From Chloroflexota bacterium (GTDB taxonomy: Bacteria > Chloroflexota > Anaerolineae > B4-G1): DNA of 6,377 nucleotides. This document shows positions 1-6,377 of this stretch, one piece after another (the stretch's first letter is position 1; every line of letters begins with the position of its first letter). The translations under genes and the position numbers were made by a program. The DNA is taken from the NCBI GenBank assembly GCA_003648125.1, contig QMOE01000152.1, forward strand, positions 1 through 6,377, read 5' to 3'. Below the pieces are notes generated by a model. It did not search any database and had not been told where the DNA came from. It saw only the letters and a list, made by a program, of their open reading frames with translations.

Positions 1-2
1 CC

Positions 3-2105
3 GCGTACACGGTCGCCGCCGTGGAGCGCGCCCAGCGCGACTGGCCGTGGATGGGCGCGATGTGCGTCAGCACCTTTCAGCCGGATGCCCCCGCCGATGA
101 CCCGCGTTGGGGATTCGCCCTCCTTGGTGTGGACGGCGTGCCCCGTACCGTGTACCGTACGCTGCAAGCGCAGGCTACCGCACCCATCGTCGCCGGGCCG
201 GGCGTCTACCCGACCACCCATCCATCGGGCGAGGACCGGGGCGACTGGCGCTTCTCCGCCTCCGGGGCCGACATTCCCTGGGGCGCGGGGCAGATTGCGG
301 ATGAAGCCGGCCTGCGCATCCACTTCTCCGGCACGGCACTGGATCTGACCGTGCGCCGGGGCGATTACTGGGGGCTGCTCTACGTCACCGTAGATGGCGT
401 ACCGGCTAACGCTCTGCCCGTGGACCCGCAGCGCCCCACGGCGGGCTATCTCGTGCTGCATGATCCGCTCCACGTCACCGTATCCGTGCCTGTGGCGCGG
501 AATCTGCCCGCCGGTACTCACCTGGCCGAGATTACGCCCGTGGGCGGCTGGGGCCAGTGGGCACTGATCGGTTGGACGGTGCGGCGAGAGCCCGACCTGC
601 GGGGCACAAACCTGGCACTGGCCGCGCTCGGCCTGTGCGCCGCGCTGACCCTGGCGGGCACGATCTGGCAGGCGGCGTCCGGCCCGACGCGCTGGGCCAA
701 TGCCCGCGCCTTTATTCGCGTAGTGAGTATTTTAGTCCAGACCTGGGCGCACCGCTACCGGATGCTGCCGGAATGGCTCCAGGTGACGCTGACGCTGGGT
801 GCGGCGGCTGCTTTCGCCTTTGTGCCGGGGTTGCCCGCCAGCCTGGGTACGCTGGCCGTGCTGGGCGTTCTCGTTGTCCTGCGCCTGGACCTGGGGTTGG
901 CGCTCATTGCCTTGAGCGTGCCTTTCTTCCTGTACCCGAAGGCGTTGCTGGGCAAGCACTTTTCCCTGGTGGAGATTATCACCCTGCTGTGCGTCGTTGT
1001 CTGGCCGTTGCACTGGTGGCTCTGGCGTGGGAGGGGGGCGCGCCAGCCACGGCTCACCCTGCGCCGCTTCACAGCTCTCGATTGGGGCGTGGTCGCGCTG
1101 GTGGCCCTCAGCGCCCTGTCCCTCACCTGGGCACCGAATTTCGGAGTCGCCAGCCGTGACTTTCGCGTAGTGGTCTTAGAGTCAGCGCTGTTCTATGGAT
1201 TGCTGCGCGTCGCCCGTCTGGACGCGACCCAGCGCTGGCGTGTGGTGGATGCCTGGTTGCTGGGTGCACTGGCGGTGTCGCTCATCGGCCTGGCCCAGTT
1301 CGCCATCACTGGCAACGTGATTACCGCCGAAGGCGTCCGCCGCGTGCGGGGCGTTTACGGCTCACCCAACAACCTCGCTCTCTTCCTGGAGCGAGCGCTG
1401 CCTATGCTGACGGCAGGCATCCTCTGGCCGGCGGGTCGCTGGCGTCGCCGGCTGTACGCCCTGGCATCGCTCCCTGTGCTGGTCTGTCTGGTGCTGACTT
1501 TTTCGCGCGGCGCGCTGCTCCTGGCCGTGCCCGCCGCCGCCCTCCTCCTGGGGGCGCTGCGCGGACGGCGCGCGCTGGCCATGACCGTGGCCCTGCTCGC
1601 CGTCGCTGTTCTCATCCTGCTGCCCGTGGTCCGTACTGAACGCTTTGCCTCACTGCTGGATACGCGGTCGGGCACGACGTTCTTTCGCTTCCAACTCTGG
1701 CGGGCCACCCTAAACCTGATTGGCGAGCACCCGCTCACCGGTGTGGGCCTCGATAATTTTCTGTATCAGTACCGCACCCGTTACGTGTTGCCCGCCGCCT
1801 GGCAGGAACTCGACCTTTCCCACCCGCACAATCTGGTGCTGGATTTCTGGGTGCGGCTGGGGGTGCTGGGCGTGGTCGTCCTGGCCTGGCTGGAAATCGC
1901 CTTCTTCCGGCGAGGGCTGGCTTTCTACAGGTCGGCGACGTGCCCCAGGATACGGGGCCTGGCAGTGGGGCTGATGGCCTCGATGGTTACTACTCTGGCT
2001 CACGGCCTGATTGATCAGGGATTCTTTCTGGTGGATTTGGCCTTCGTGTTCATGCTGACACTGGGTCTGCTGTCCCCGCTGGAGTCAGACTATGCGTTGT
2101 CCTGA
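3..2105 (+). CDS. 5'-truncated glycoside-hydrolase-like / O-antigen ligase (Wzy_C) fusion membrane protein
   Basis: Probably joins or polymerises surface polysaccharide at the outer face of the membrane. The frame is open to the left edge, so the true start is outside; residues here count from the GTG at 21. Residues 1-50 (PWMGAMCVSTFQP, then a WGFALLG segment) resemble the C-terminal end of a cellulase-superfamily barrel; the catalytic part is not in the window. Residues about 60-190 are beta-rich and hydrophilic with many Trp and Gly, perhaps a carbohydrate-binding or jelly-roll domain. From residue 196 on there are roughly 13-14 membrane segments. Wzy_C/WaaL hallmarks are GSPNN (447-451), FSRGA (494-498), the RFQLWRATLNLIGEHPLTGVG stretch near 556-576, and HPHN (601-604), which carries the conserved histidine of this family. 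Ligase and polymerase cannot be told apart from sequence. The gene ends in TGA and overlaps the cyclase gene by 14 bases. Confidence 0.85.
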   Translation, partial: AYTVAAVERAQRDWPWMGAMCVSTFQPDAPADDPRWGFALLGVDGVPRTVYRTLQAQATAPIVAGPGVYPTTHPSGEDRGDWRFSASGADIPWGAGQIADEAGLRIHFSGTALDLTVRRGDYWGLLYVTVDGVPANALPVDPQRPTAGYLVLHDPLHVTVSVPVARNLPAGTHLAEITPVGGWGQWALIGWTVRREPDLRGTNLALAALGLCAALTLAGTIWQAASGPTRWANARAFIRVVSILVQTWAHRYRMLPEWLQVTLTLGAAAAFAFVPGLPASLGTLAVLGVLVVLRLDLGLALIALSVPFFLYPKALLGKHFSLVEIITLLCVVVWPLHWWLWRGRGARQPRLTLRRFTALDWGVVALVALSALSLTWAPNFGVASRDFRVVVLESALFYGLLRVARLDATQRWRVVDAWLLGALAVSLIGLAQFAITGNVITAEGVRRVRGVYGSPNNLALFLERALPMLTAGILWPAGRWRRRLYALASLPVLVCLVLTFSRGALLLAVPAAALLLGALRGRRALAMTVALLAVAVLILLPVVRTERFASLLDTRSGTTFFRFQLWRATLNLIGEHPLTGVGLDNFLYQYRTRYVLPAAWQELDLSHPHNLVLDFWVRLGVLGVVVLAWLEIAFFRRGLAFYRSATCPRIRGLAVGLMASMVTTLAHGLIDQGFFLVDLAFVFMLTLGLLSPLESDYALS
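2081..2084 (+). promoter_or_regulatory. Ribosome binding site of the cyclase gene, inside the ligase gene
   Basis: GGAG lies 7 bases before the ATG at 2092 and within the last codons of the upstream gene. Good spacing supports this start and suggests translational coupling with the ligase gene. Confidence 0.6.
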
Positions 2106-5100
2106 GTGCGATTTTGAGAACCCGGACGGCTTCGCTTTCTGCGGCCGGTGTGGAGCACGGTTGATCGCGGCCCCTGGCGAGGAGCGGAAAGTCGTTACCG
2201 TGCTCTTCGCCGACATCGTCGGTTTCACCGCGCTTAGTGAACGTCGAGACCCGGAGGCGGTGCGCCAGGCAATGAATCTCTATTTCGGGGCCTTGACCCG
2301 TGAGGTGGAGCGTTTGGATGGGATCGTGGAAAAGTACGTGGGCGACGCGGTGCTGGCCGTGTTTGGCGCGCCTCACGCCCACGAGGATGACCCGGAACGC
2401 GCCATCCGCGCCGCGCTGGCTATGCAAAAGGCCCTGACCCGCTTGCAACCGGAGTTGACGCGGCTGATGGGCCAGGGCTTTCAGATTCGCGTCGGAATCC
2501 ACACCGGTGAGGTAGTGGCCGGCGAGGTCTACGCTCGCGGTCAACGCGACTACATCGTCACTGGCGACAGTGTCAACCTGGCGGCCCGCTTGCAGACGGC
2601 TGCGCCACCCGGAGGCATCCTGGTCAGCGAGAGCACTTACCGCCGCGCCCGCGCCGCTTTTGAGTTCGGCCCGCCCCAGGTGATCCGCGTGAAAGGCAAG
2701 CGCCAGGCAGTGACCGTGCGCCAGGTGCTAGGCCCCAGGGCGCGACGCGGCGTGGAGCGGGGCATTGCCGGCTTGCACGCGCCGATGATTGGCCGTGACT
2801 CCGAGCTAACGATGATGAAAGCCACCTACGAGCGGGCCGTGGCCGAGGGTTGCCTCCAGGCGTTGTTTATCATCGGTGAGGCGGGAATCGGCAAGTCACG
2901 GCTGGCGGGCGAGTTCCTCGACTGGCTGGCCGACGCCCACTCGCAGGCCCAGGTGCTTCAGGGACGCGCTCTATCCCACAGCCAGACCACTCCCTATCTG
3001 ATCTTGGCCGACCTCTTCCGGGGTTACTTCGGCTTGCGGGGAAGTGAGAACAGCGCCCGGGCCCGCGCTCACCTGGAAGAGGCGTTGCACATTCTGCTGT
3101 CCCCGCACCTGGCAGCCACTGAGTTCGACTACCAACTTCATTCTCTGGCTGCCGTCCTGGGTCTGCGGGACACTGAGAACCCTTTGTTAGCCTTGCCCCC
3201 GGCTCAACGTCGGGAGCGGGTTTTCCTCTCGTTGCTGCGTTTGCTAGAGGCGATTGGCGAAAGGCAACCCACCGTGCTCGTCTTCGATGACCTGCACTGG
3301 GCGGATGGGCCGTCGCTGGATTTTCTCTACAGTCTGGTCGCCTTTCGCGCCGCCGTGCCCATTTTCACGATTCTGATCAGCCGGCCTGTGCACGAGGGAA
3401 ACGAGGCTCTGACCACTCTCCAGGCCCGGCTGCGCGAGCTGGATTATCCGATCCTCTCGCTGCAAGCTCTCACTGCCAAAGAGGGCCGATTTCTGGTTGA
3501 CCGGCTCCTCCCTGCTGCCCCCTCCGCTGTGCCCCTACTGGCCCTGGCCGTGGCAAAAAGCGAGGGTAATCCTCTATTCCTTGAGGAGATTATCCGCACT
3601 TACATCGAGGAACACGTCGTGGTCAAGAAAGATGACCGCTGGCAGGCTACCCGCTCGTTGAGCGACATCCGGGTGCCAGAGACCATTCAAGGGATGCTCA
3701 GCGCGCGCATTGATCGCCTGAACGTGCCGCATAAAGTTATCCTGCAGCGGGCGGCGATCATCGGTCGCAACTTCTGGCAGCGTCTGCTGGTCGATTTGGT
3801 TGGCCGCCCGGTGGACGCCGACCTAGCTGTCCTGGAAGAACGGGAATTGATTCATCCTCTGCCGGCTTCTCGTTTCGAGGGGGATAGGGAATACTCTTTC
3901 AGCCACGCTCTGTTTCAGGAAGTGGCGTACCATTCTGTTCTGCGCAGCACCCGCCGCCAGGTGCATCGCCAGATCGGAGAGTGGCTGGAAGCGCGTTTCG
4001 CCGGTCGCCTGGAAGAGGCTTACGATCTCCTGGCCCATCATTATCGCCTCAGTGACGATCCTCGCAAAGCCCTGGAGTACCTGCAAAAGGCCGGGCGGCG
4101 TGCTCAGGCGGATTACGCCAATCACGAGGCCCTCGTCTACTACAACCAGGCCCTCGCTGTTCTGGACGAACTCGATGCTGCCGGTCAAGCGCAACCTGGG
4201 ACTCGCTTCGAGGTTCTGGCCGGACGGGAAGGCGTGTACGACGTTCTCGGCCAGCGGGAGGCCCAGGAAGCCGACGTCGCCGCGCTCGTGGCCCTGGCCC
4301 AGGAATTAAACGACGACCGGCGCCGGACTCAGGCCTACAATCGCCGCTCGCTGTATTACTGGAAGGTTGGCGATTACGACCACGCTGAGACCAGTGCGCG
4401 AGCCGCGCTGGAGATCGCCGAAAGGATTGGCGATGTCGCCGGTCAAGGTATGGCTCACTGGAATCTGGGTTCTGCCTTACGCTGGCAGGGCCGCCCTCGC
4501 CAGGCGTTGGTTCATTTCCAGACCGCTTACAATCTGTTCGAGGCTTGTGACCTGGTGACGATGGCCGGGCGCAGCCTGGACCGTCTGGCCTCCACTTACT
4601 ACGACCTGGGCGAGTATCAGACTGCTCTGACCAGCGTCGAGCAAGCATTGGCTCTGCATCGCCAGACGGGACGCCGGCGGGACGAAGCTCGGGCTCTGAT
4701 TCGCATGGGGATGATATACGCTGACGTTCTGGGCGATTACAGCCGTGCTCTTGTCTCTTATAATGCCGCTCTGGACATCCAACAGGAAATCGGTGATCGC
4801 TGGCTGCTGGGCACTTTGGCGAATGACATTGGCGAGCTGCTGATCCGTCTCGGCCAGTTTGAGGCGGCTGAGACCCGCTTGCAACAGGCCCACGACACCT
4901 GGCAGGAGATACGGGATGCCGAGGGCCTTTTTCACAACCTGAGCGCCCGCGCCACGCTGCATCTCGAACTCGGCGACGCGGACGCGGCCATCGCCTGCTT
5001 GCAAGACGCCGTGAGCCTGGCCCCGGGTCCGGCACAGATGGCCGATGGGATCGGGCGGCTGGCCATCGCTCACCTGCGCCGCAGACAGCCTGGTGACTTG

Positions 5101-5469
5101 GAACACGCTGTGGCCCTCATCGAGGAGATACGGGCCATCGGCGAGGAGCGCCATCTCAGCCACGGCGAGAGCCTGCTGTGGCAGGCTGAGATTCGTCTGG
5201 CGGCTGGTCAGGCGGAGGCGGCGCTGGCTCGCTGCCAGGAAGCAGCACAGGCATTGGGGGAGAGTAGTTACCGCCGCGAGGCATTGCACTGGCTCACCGC
5301 TCAGGTGCTACACGCCCTGGGCCGGGATGTTGAGGCGCGAGCCGCTCTGGATCGTGCCTTCACCGAGGTACAACGCAAGGCTGCTCTCATCGCTGACGAA
5401 AGCCTGCGCATCACTTTCCTGGAACGGGTGTCGCTCAACCGGCAGATCGTGCAGGCTCAGCGGGATTGA
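2092..5469 (+). CDS. Zinc-ribbon / class III adenylate-guanylate cyclase / STAND ATPase / TPR protein
   Basis: A 1125-residue cytoplasmic signalling protein predicted to make a cyclic nucleotide under control of an ATPase/TPR sensor. Domains in order: zinc ribbon (C3, C6, C17, C20); class III cyclase, about 33-212, with metal-binding D41 (FADIVGFT) and D85 (KYVGDAVLAVFG), base-selecting K81, and transition-state N162 and R166 (GDSVNLAARL); STAND/AAA-type ATPase from about 231 with Walker A GEAGIGKS (262-269) and Walker B LVFDDLHWAD (396-405), plus the EGNPLFLEE motif (491-499) and a winged-helix-like region about 535-640; then about nine to ten TPR-like repeats from 655 to 1090. No membrane segment and no C-terminal helix-turn-helix are seen, so unlike MalT/LuxR-type relatives the output is probably the cyclase. 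I155 stands where Asp, Thr or Ser is usual. The start has a GGAG site 7 bases upstream and begins directly with the zinc ribbon. It is probably in an operon with the ligase gene. The nucleotide product and ligand are unknown. Confidence 0.93.
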   Translation: MRCPECDFENPDGFAFCGRCGARLIAAPGEERKVVTVLFADIVGFTALSERRDPEAVRQAMNLYFGALTREVERLDGIVEKYVGDAVLAVFGAPHAHEDDPERAIRAALAMQKALTRLQPELTRLMGQGFQIRVGIHTGEVVAGEVYARGQRDYIVTGDSVNLAARLQTAAPPGGILVSESTYRRARAAFEFGPPQVIRVKGKRQAVTVRQVLGPRARRGVERGIAGLHAPMIGRDSELTMMKATYERAVAEGCLQALFIIGEAGIGKSRLAGEFLDWLADAHSQAQVLQGRALSHSQTTPYLILADLFRGYFGLRGSENSARARAHLEEALHILLSPHLAATEFDYQLHSLAAVLGLRDTENPLLALPPAQRRERVFLSLLRLLEAIGERQPTVLVFDDLHWADGPSLDFLYSLVAFRAAVPIFTILISRPVHEGNEALTTLQARLRELDYPILSLQALTAKEGRFLVDRLLPAAPSAVPLLALAVAKSEGNPLFLEEIIRTYIEEHVVVKKDDRWQATRSLSDIRVPETIQGMLSARIDRLNVPHKVILQRAAIIGRNFWQRLLVDLVGRPVDADLAVLEERELIHPLPASRFEGDREYSFSHALFQEVAYHSVLRSTRRQVHRQIGEWLEARFAGRLEEAYDLLAHHYRLSDDPRKALEYLQKAGRRAQADYANHEALVYYNQALAVLDELDAAGQAQPGTRFEVLAGREGVYDVLGQREAQEADVAALVALAQELNDDRRRTQAYNRRSLYYWKVGDYDHAETSARAALEIAERIGDVAGQGMAHWNLGSALRWQGRPRQALVHFQTAYNLFEACDLVTMAGRSLDRLASTYYDLGEYQTALTSVEQALALHRQTGRRRDEARALIRMGMIYADVLGDYSRALVSYNAALDIQQEIGDRWLLGTLANDIGELLIRLGQFEAAETRLQQAHDTWQEIRDAEGLFHNLSARATLHLELGDADAAIACLQDAVSLAPGPAQMADGIGRLAIAHLRRRQPGDLEHAVALIEEIRAIGEERHLSHGESLLWQAEIRLAAGQAEAALARCQEAAQALGESSYRREALHWLTAQVLHALGRDVEARAALDRAFTEVQRKAALIADESLRITFLERVSLNRQIVQAQRD

Positions 5470-5494
5470 CGGCATTCGTCACCTGGTGTATACT
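5466..5494 (+). promoter_or_regulatory. Sigma70-type promoter reading toward the antisense strand of vapC
   Basis: TTGACG (5466-5471) and TATACT (5489-5494) are separated by exactly 17 bases; each matches the consensus at five of six positions. A TG lies just before the -10 hexamer. The -35 box overlaps the TGA of the cyclase gene. Transcription would start near 5501, pass the hairpin at 5541-5566 and run antisense through the toxin gene. No convincing plus-strand gene follows directly. The function is inferred from the match alone. Confidence 0.45.
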
Positions 5495-5540
5495 GAACCA
5501 CGGGGGATTATTACGGCAGCGGGTGGGGAGCGGATAAGTG

Positions 5541-5566
5541 GATGATGAGAGGGCGCTCACATCATC
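5541..5566. terminator. Hairpin between convergent genes, possible two-way terminator
   Basis: GATGATG (5541-5547) pairs with CATCATC (5560-5566), then one A-A mismatch, then GAG (5549-5551) pairs with CTC (5556-5558) around a GGCG loop. It lies between the convergent cyclase and toxin genes and contains the toxin's stop codon (5557-5559). Neither side has a run of T, so it is not a classic intrinsic terminator. It could instead stabilise mRNA 3' ends. Confidence 0.4.
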
Positions 5567-6015
5567 GAGACAAGGTCTTCAGGCACGGCCACCCGCGTAA
5601 GCCAGGCTACGTGGTCAAAGTCGCGGTCGAAACTGGCGAGGAAAGGAATGCCGCGATTGCGGCAGGAGAGGGCAATCAGCGCGTCGTTGAAGTTGAGCTC
5701 ACCGCCGGAGGAACGCACGAGTTCGACAGTTTCGGCGAAGAGCGCGGGCACATCGGGCAGAATCCAGAGCACAGCATCGGCAGGGAATTCAGTTTGAAGG
5801 CAGTCCAATAGCTTATCCAGGTCTTGCTCTCAACGCTGTTCGTGGATGCGGCGAGCCATCGTGCTAATGGCCTCGGCTAGCACGCAATCAAACACAGCCA
5901 CATTAGCCCTATGCGTCTTGAGAGCTCCCTTCAAAGCCATAGCTTGTGGGTGCCAGGTGTCTTTGGAATCGAGGATACCGATCAAGACAGACGTGTCAAT
6001 CCCAATCTGGATCAT
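5557..6015 (-). pseudogene. vapC: VapC-type PIN-domain toxin, interrupted by an in-frame TGA
   Basis: PIN-domain toxins are metal-dependent ribonucleases that cut tRNA, rRNA or mRNA. Read through, this is 152 codons, a normal VapC length. All expected acidic residues are present: D7 (GIDTSVL), E48 (LAEAIS), D111 (NFNDALIAL) and D130 (SFDRDFD). Codon 62 is TGA (5830-5832), between HEQR and EQDLDKLLD. Both halves are in the same frame, so this is a nonsense change and not a frameshift. The short product (61 residues) would lack D111 and D130 and should be inactive. The ATG at 6015 is supported by GAGG (6022-6025) 6 bases upstream and overlaps the antitoxin gene by 20 bases. GC in 5881-6000 is about 50 %, well below the flanking genes. 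A sequencing error is the main alternative. Confidence 0.85.
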
Positions 6016-6262
6016 ATAGTGCCTCGCTATCCGCCAATGCATCACCGCCGACCTCGACCAGTCCGGTCAGACGGTCCAACTTCTCCGCCGGCACCATGCG
6101 GGTGGAGTAGACAAACAGGGGGGCATGGGCCTTTGTCGCTTCCTGGAAAGTTAATAGTTGGACGTGAAGGCGAACTTCTGCCCAGTTGGGCAATTGCACT
6201 GGATCAAGCAAACGCAGCACGCCGTCGTGATATACAGCGCGTACATCATATATTGTTTGCAT
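5996..6262 (-). CDS. VapB-type antitoxin, AF2212-like (DUF104) family
   Basis: An 88-residue protein expected to bind and block the adjacent PIN toxin and to repress its own promoter. The N-terminal part has the family signature (VRAVYHDGVLRLLDPVQLP, residues 7-25, then the beta-strand EVRLHVQ). The C-terminal part (GGDALADSEALYD) is acidic, as expected for a toxin-binding tail. I chose the ATG at 6262 over the GTG at 6271: AAGGA (6274-6278) lies 11 bases before the ATG but only 2 before the GTG. It ends in TGA and overlaps the toxin start by 20 bases, the usual antitoxin-first coupled order. The reading frame is intact although the toxin is broken. Family assignment is from recognised sequence pattern, not a search. 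Confidence 0.85.
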   Translation of the reverse strand: MQTIYDVRAVYHDGVLRLLDPVQLPNWAEVRLHVQLLTFQEATKAHAPLFVYSTRMVPAEKLDRLTGLVEVGGDALADSEALYDPDWD

Positions 6263-6294
6263 TTCGGTCACCGTCCTTTCGCTCTTATAGCTCT

Positions 6295-6323
6295 ATTATA
6301 CTTCAGTCGGAGCCACAAATCAA
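6295..6323 (-). promoter_or_regulatory. Promoter of the toxin-antitoxin module
   Basis: On the minus strand, TTGATT (6318-6323) and a perfect TATAAT (6295-6300) are 17 bases apart. The start of transcription would be near 6288, giving a leader of about 26 bases before the antitoxin ATG at 6262. Just after the -10 box is a short inverted repeat, ATAG-AG-CTAT, a weak candidate for an autorepression site. Confidence 0.7.
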
Positions 6324-6345
6324 GCGGATGGGGGGAACTCATTAT

Positions 6346-6352
6346 GGGAGGT
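6346..6352 (+). promoter_or_regulatory. Shine-Dalgarno site for the gene starting at the right edge
   Basis: GGGAGGT is a near-perfect ribosome binding site. From GGAGG (6347-6351) there are 8 bases to a TTG at 6360. It decides in favour of that TTG over the ATG at 6344, whose own upstream GGGGGA is weaker. Confidence 0.5.
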
Positions 6353-6359
6353 AAGTCCC

Positions 6360-6377
6360 TTGCGTATTCTCATTACC
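6360..6377 (+). CDS. Start of a further gene (MRILIT...), cut by the window edge
   Basis: TTG CGT ATT CTC ATT ACC encodes MRILIT, preceded by a strong ribosome binding site. An N-terminus of this kind, a basic residue followed by a hydrophobic beta-strand, is common in Rossmann-fold proteins such as NDP-sugar epimerases, glycosyltransferases and SurE-type phosphatases. A sugar-related role would suit the ligase gene upstream, but six codons cannot identify it. It is divergent from the antitoxin. An alternative start is the ATG at 6344 in another frame (MGGKSLAY...). Confidence 0.4.

Noticed and set aside
557..1159. 200-codon plus-strand frame within the ligase gene
   Set aside because: Overlaps the membrane domain in another frame; its translation has no family resemblance.
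4049..5035. 328-codon open frame on the minus strand inside the cyclase gene, plus a 270-codon one at 4477-5289
   Set aside because: Both are antisense to the conserved TPR region and their translations are low-complexity (Arg, Pro, Ser, Gln rich) with no recognisable domain. They are by-products of high GC.
5542..5811. 89-codon plus-strand frame after the promoter at 5466 with GGGGAG upstream
   Set aside because: It lies fully antisense to the well-conserved second half of the PIN toxin, the ribosome site is 11 bases away, and the translation resembles nothing I know. Any transcript here is more likely non-coding.
5830..5832. TGA read as selenocysteine or as Trp/Gly by an altered code
   Set aside because: PIN domains have no known selenocysteine there, and the ligase, cyclase, antitoxin and toxin genes all end in TGA.
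5557..6045. Two separate small genes instead of one broken toxin
   Set aside because: The two parts are exactly the N- and C-terminal halves of one PIN domain, in the same frame, 24 bases apart, and the second has only a TTG without a proper ribosome site.
5911..6354. 147-codon plus-strand frame across the antitoxin
   Set aside because: Antisense to the antitoxin and the toxin start; no domain signal.
1..6377. tRNA, rRNA, CRISPR array, insertion sequence, riboswitch
   Set aside because: No repeat-spacer pattern, no terminal inverted repeats, no transposase and no recognisable RNA gene were seen on either strand.

Overview
This is a GC-rich stretch (about 65-70 % in samples of the two large genes that I counted by hand). 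Gene content and domain style fit a non-model, probably environmental bacterium, and Chloroflexota is my best guess. The hints are a zinc-ribbon/cyclase/STAND-ATPase/TPR giant protein, an O-antigen-ligase protein with a large outer-surface N-terminal part, and an AF2212-like (DUF104) antitoxin with a PIN toxin. The taxon is inference; there is no rRNA or other marker.

Layout: (1) 3-2105 (+) is the 3' part of a long gene. It encodes the tail of a glycoside-hydrolase-like domain, a beta-rich region, and a polytopic membrane domain of the O-antigen ligase/polymerase (Wzy_C) type. Its 5' end lies outside the window. (2) 2092-5469 (+) overlaps it by 14 bases and encodes a 1125-residue signalling protein: zinc ribbon, class III nucleotide cyclase, STAND-type ATPase, long TPR array. 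(3) 5470-5556 is a short convergent intergenic region with a near-consensus sigma70-type promoter pointing right and a 26-base hairpin that covers the stop codon of the next gene. (4) 5557-6262 (-) is a type II toxin-antitoxin module. The antitoxin is intact and the PIN toxin (VapC) has an in-frame TGA at codon 62. A very good promoter (TTGATT, 17 bp, TATAAT) precedes the module. (5) 6360-6377 (+) looks like the first six codons (MRILIT) of another gene, read divergently from the antitoxin.

The first two genes are probably co-transcribed and translationally coupled, so a surface-glycan enzyme is made together with a cyclic-nucleotide signalling protein. The toxin-antitoxin module sits on the opposite strand, has visibly lower GC in the toxin's first half (about 50 %), and looks like a later arrival that is decaying. 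The main points for a second look are the broken toxin beside an intact, well-expressed antitoxin, the promoter that would make RNA antisense to the toxin, the ligase fusion, and the unusual base-selecting residue of the cyclase.
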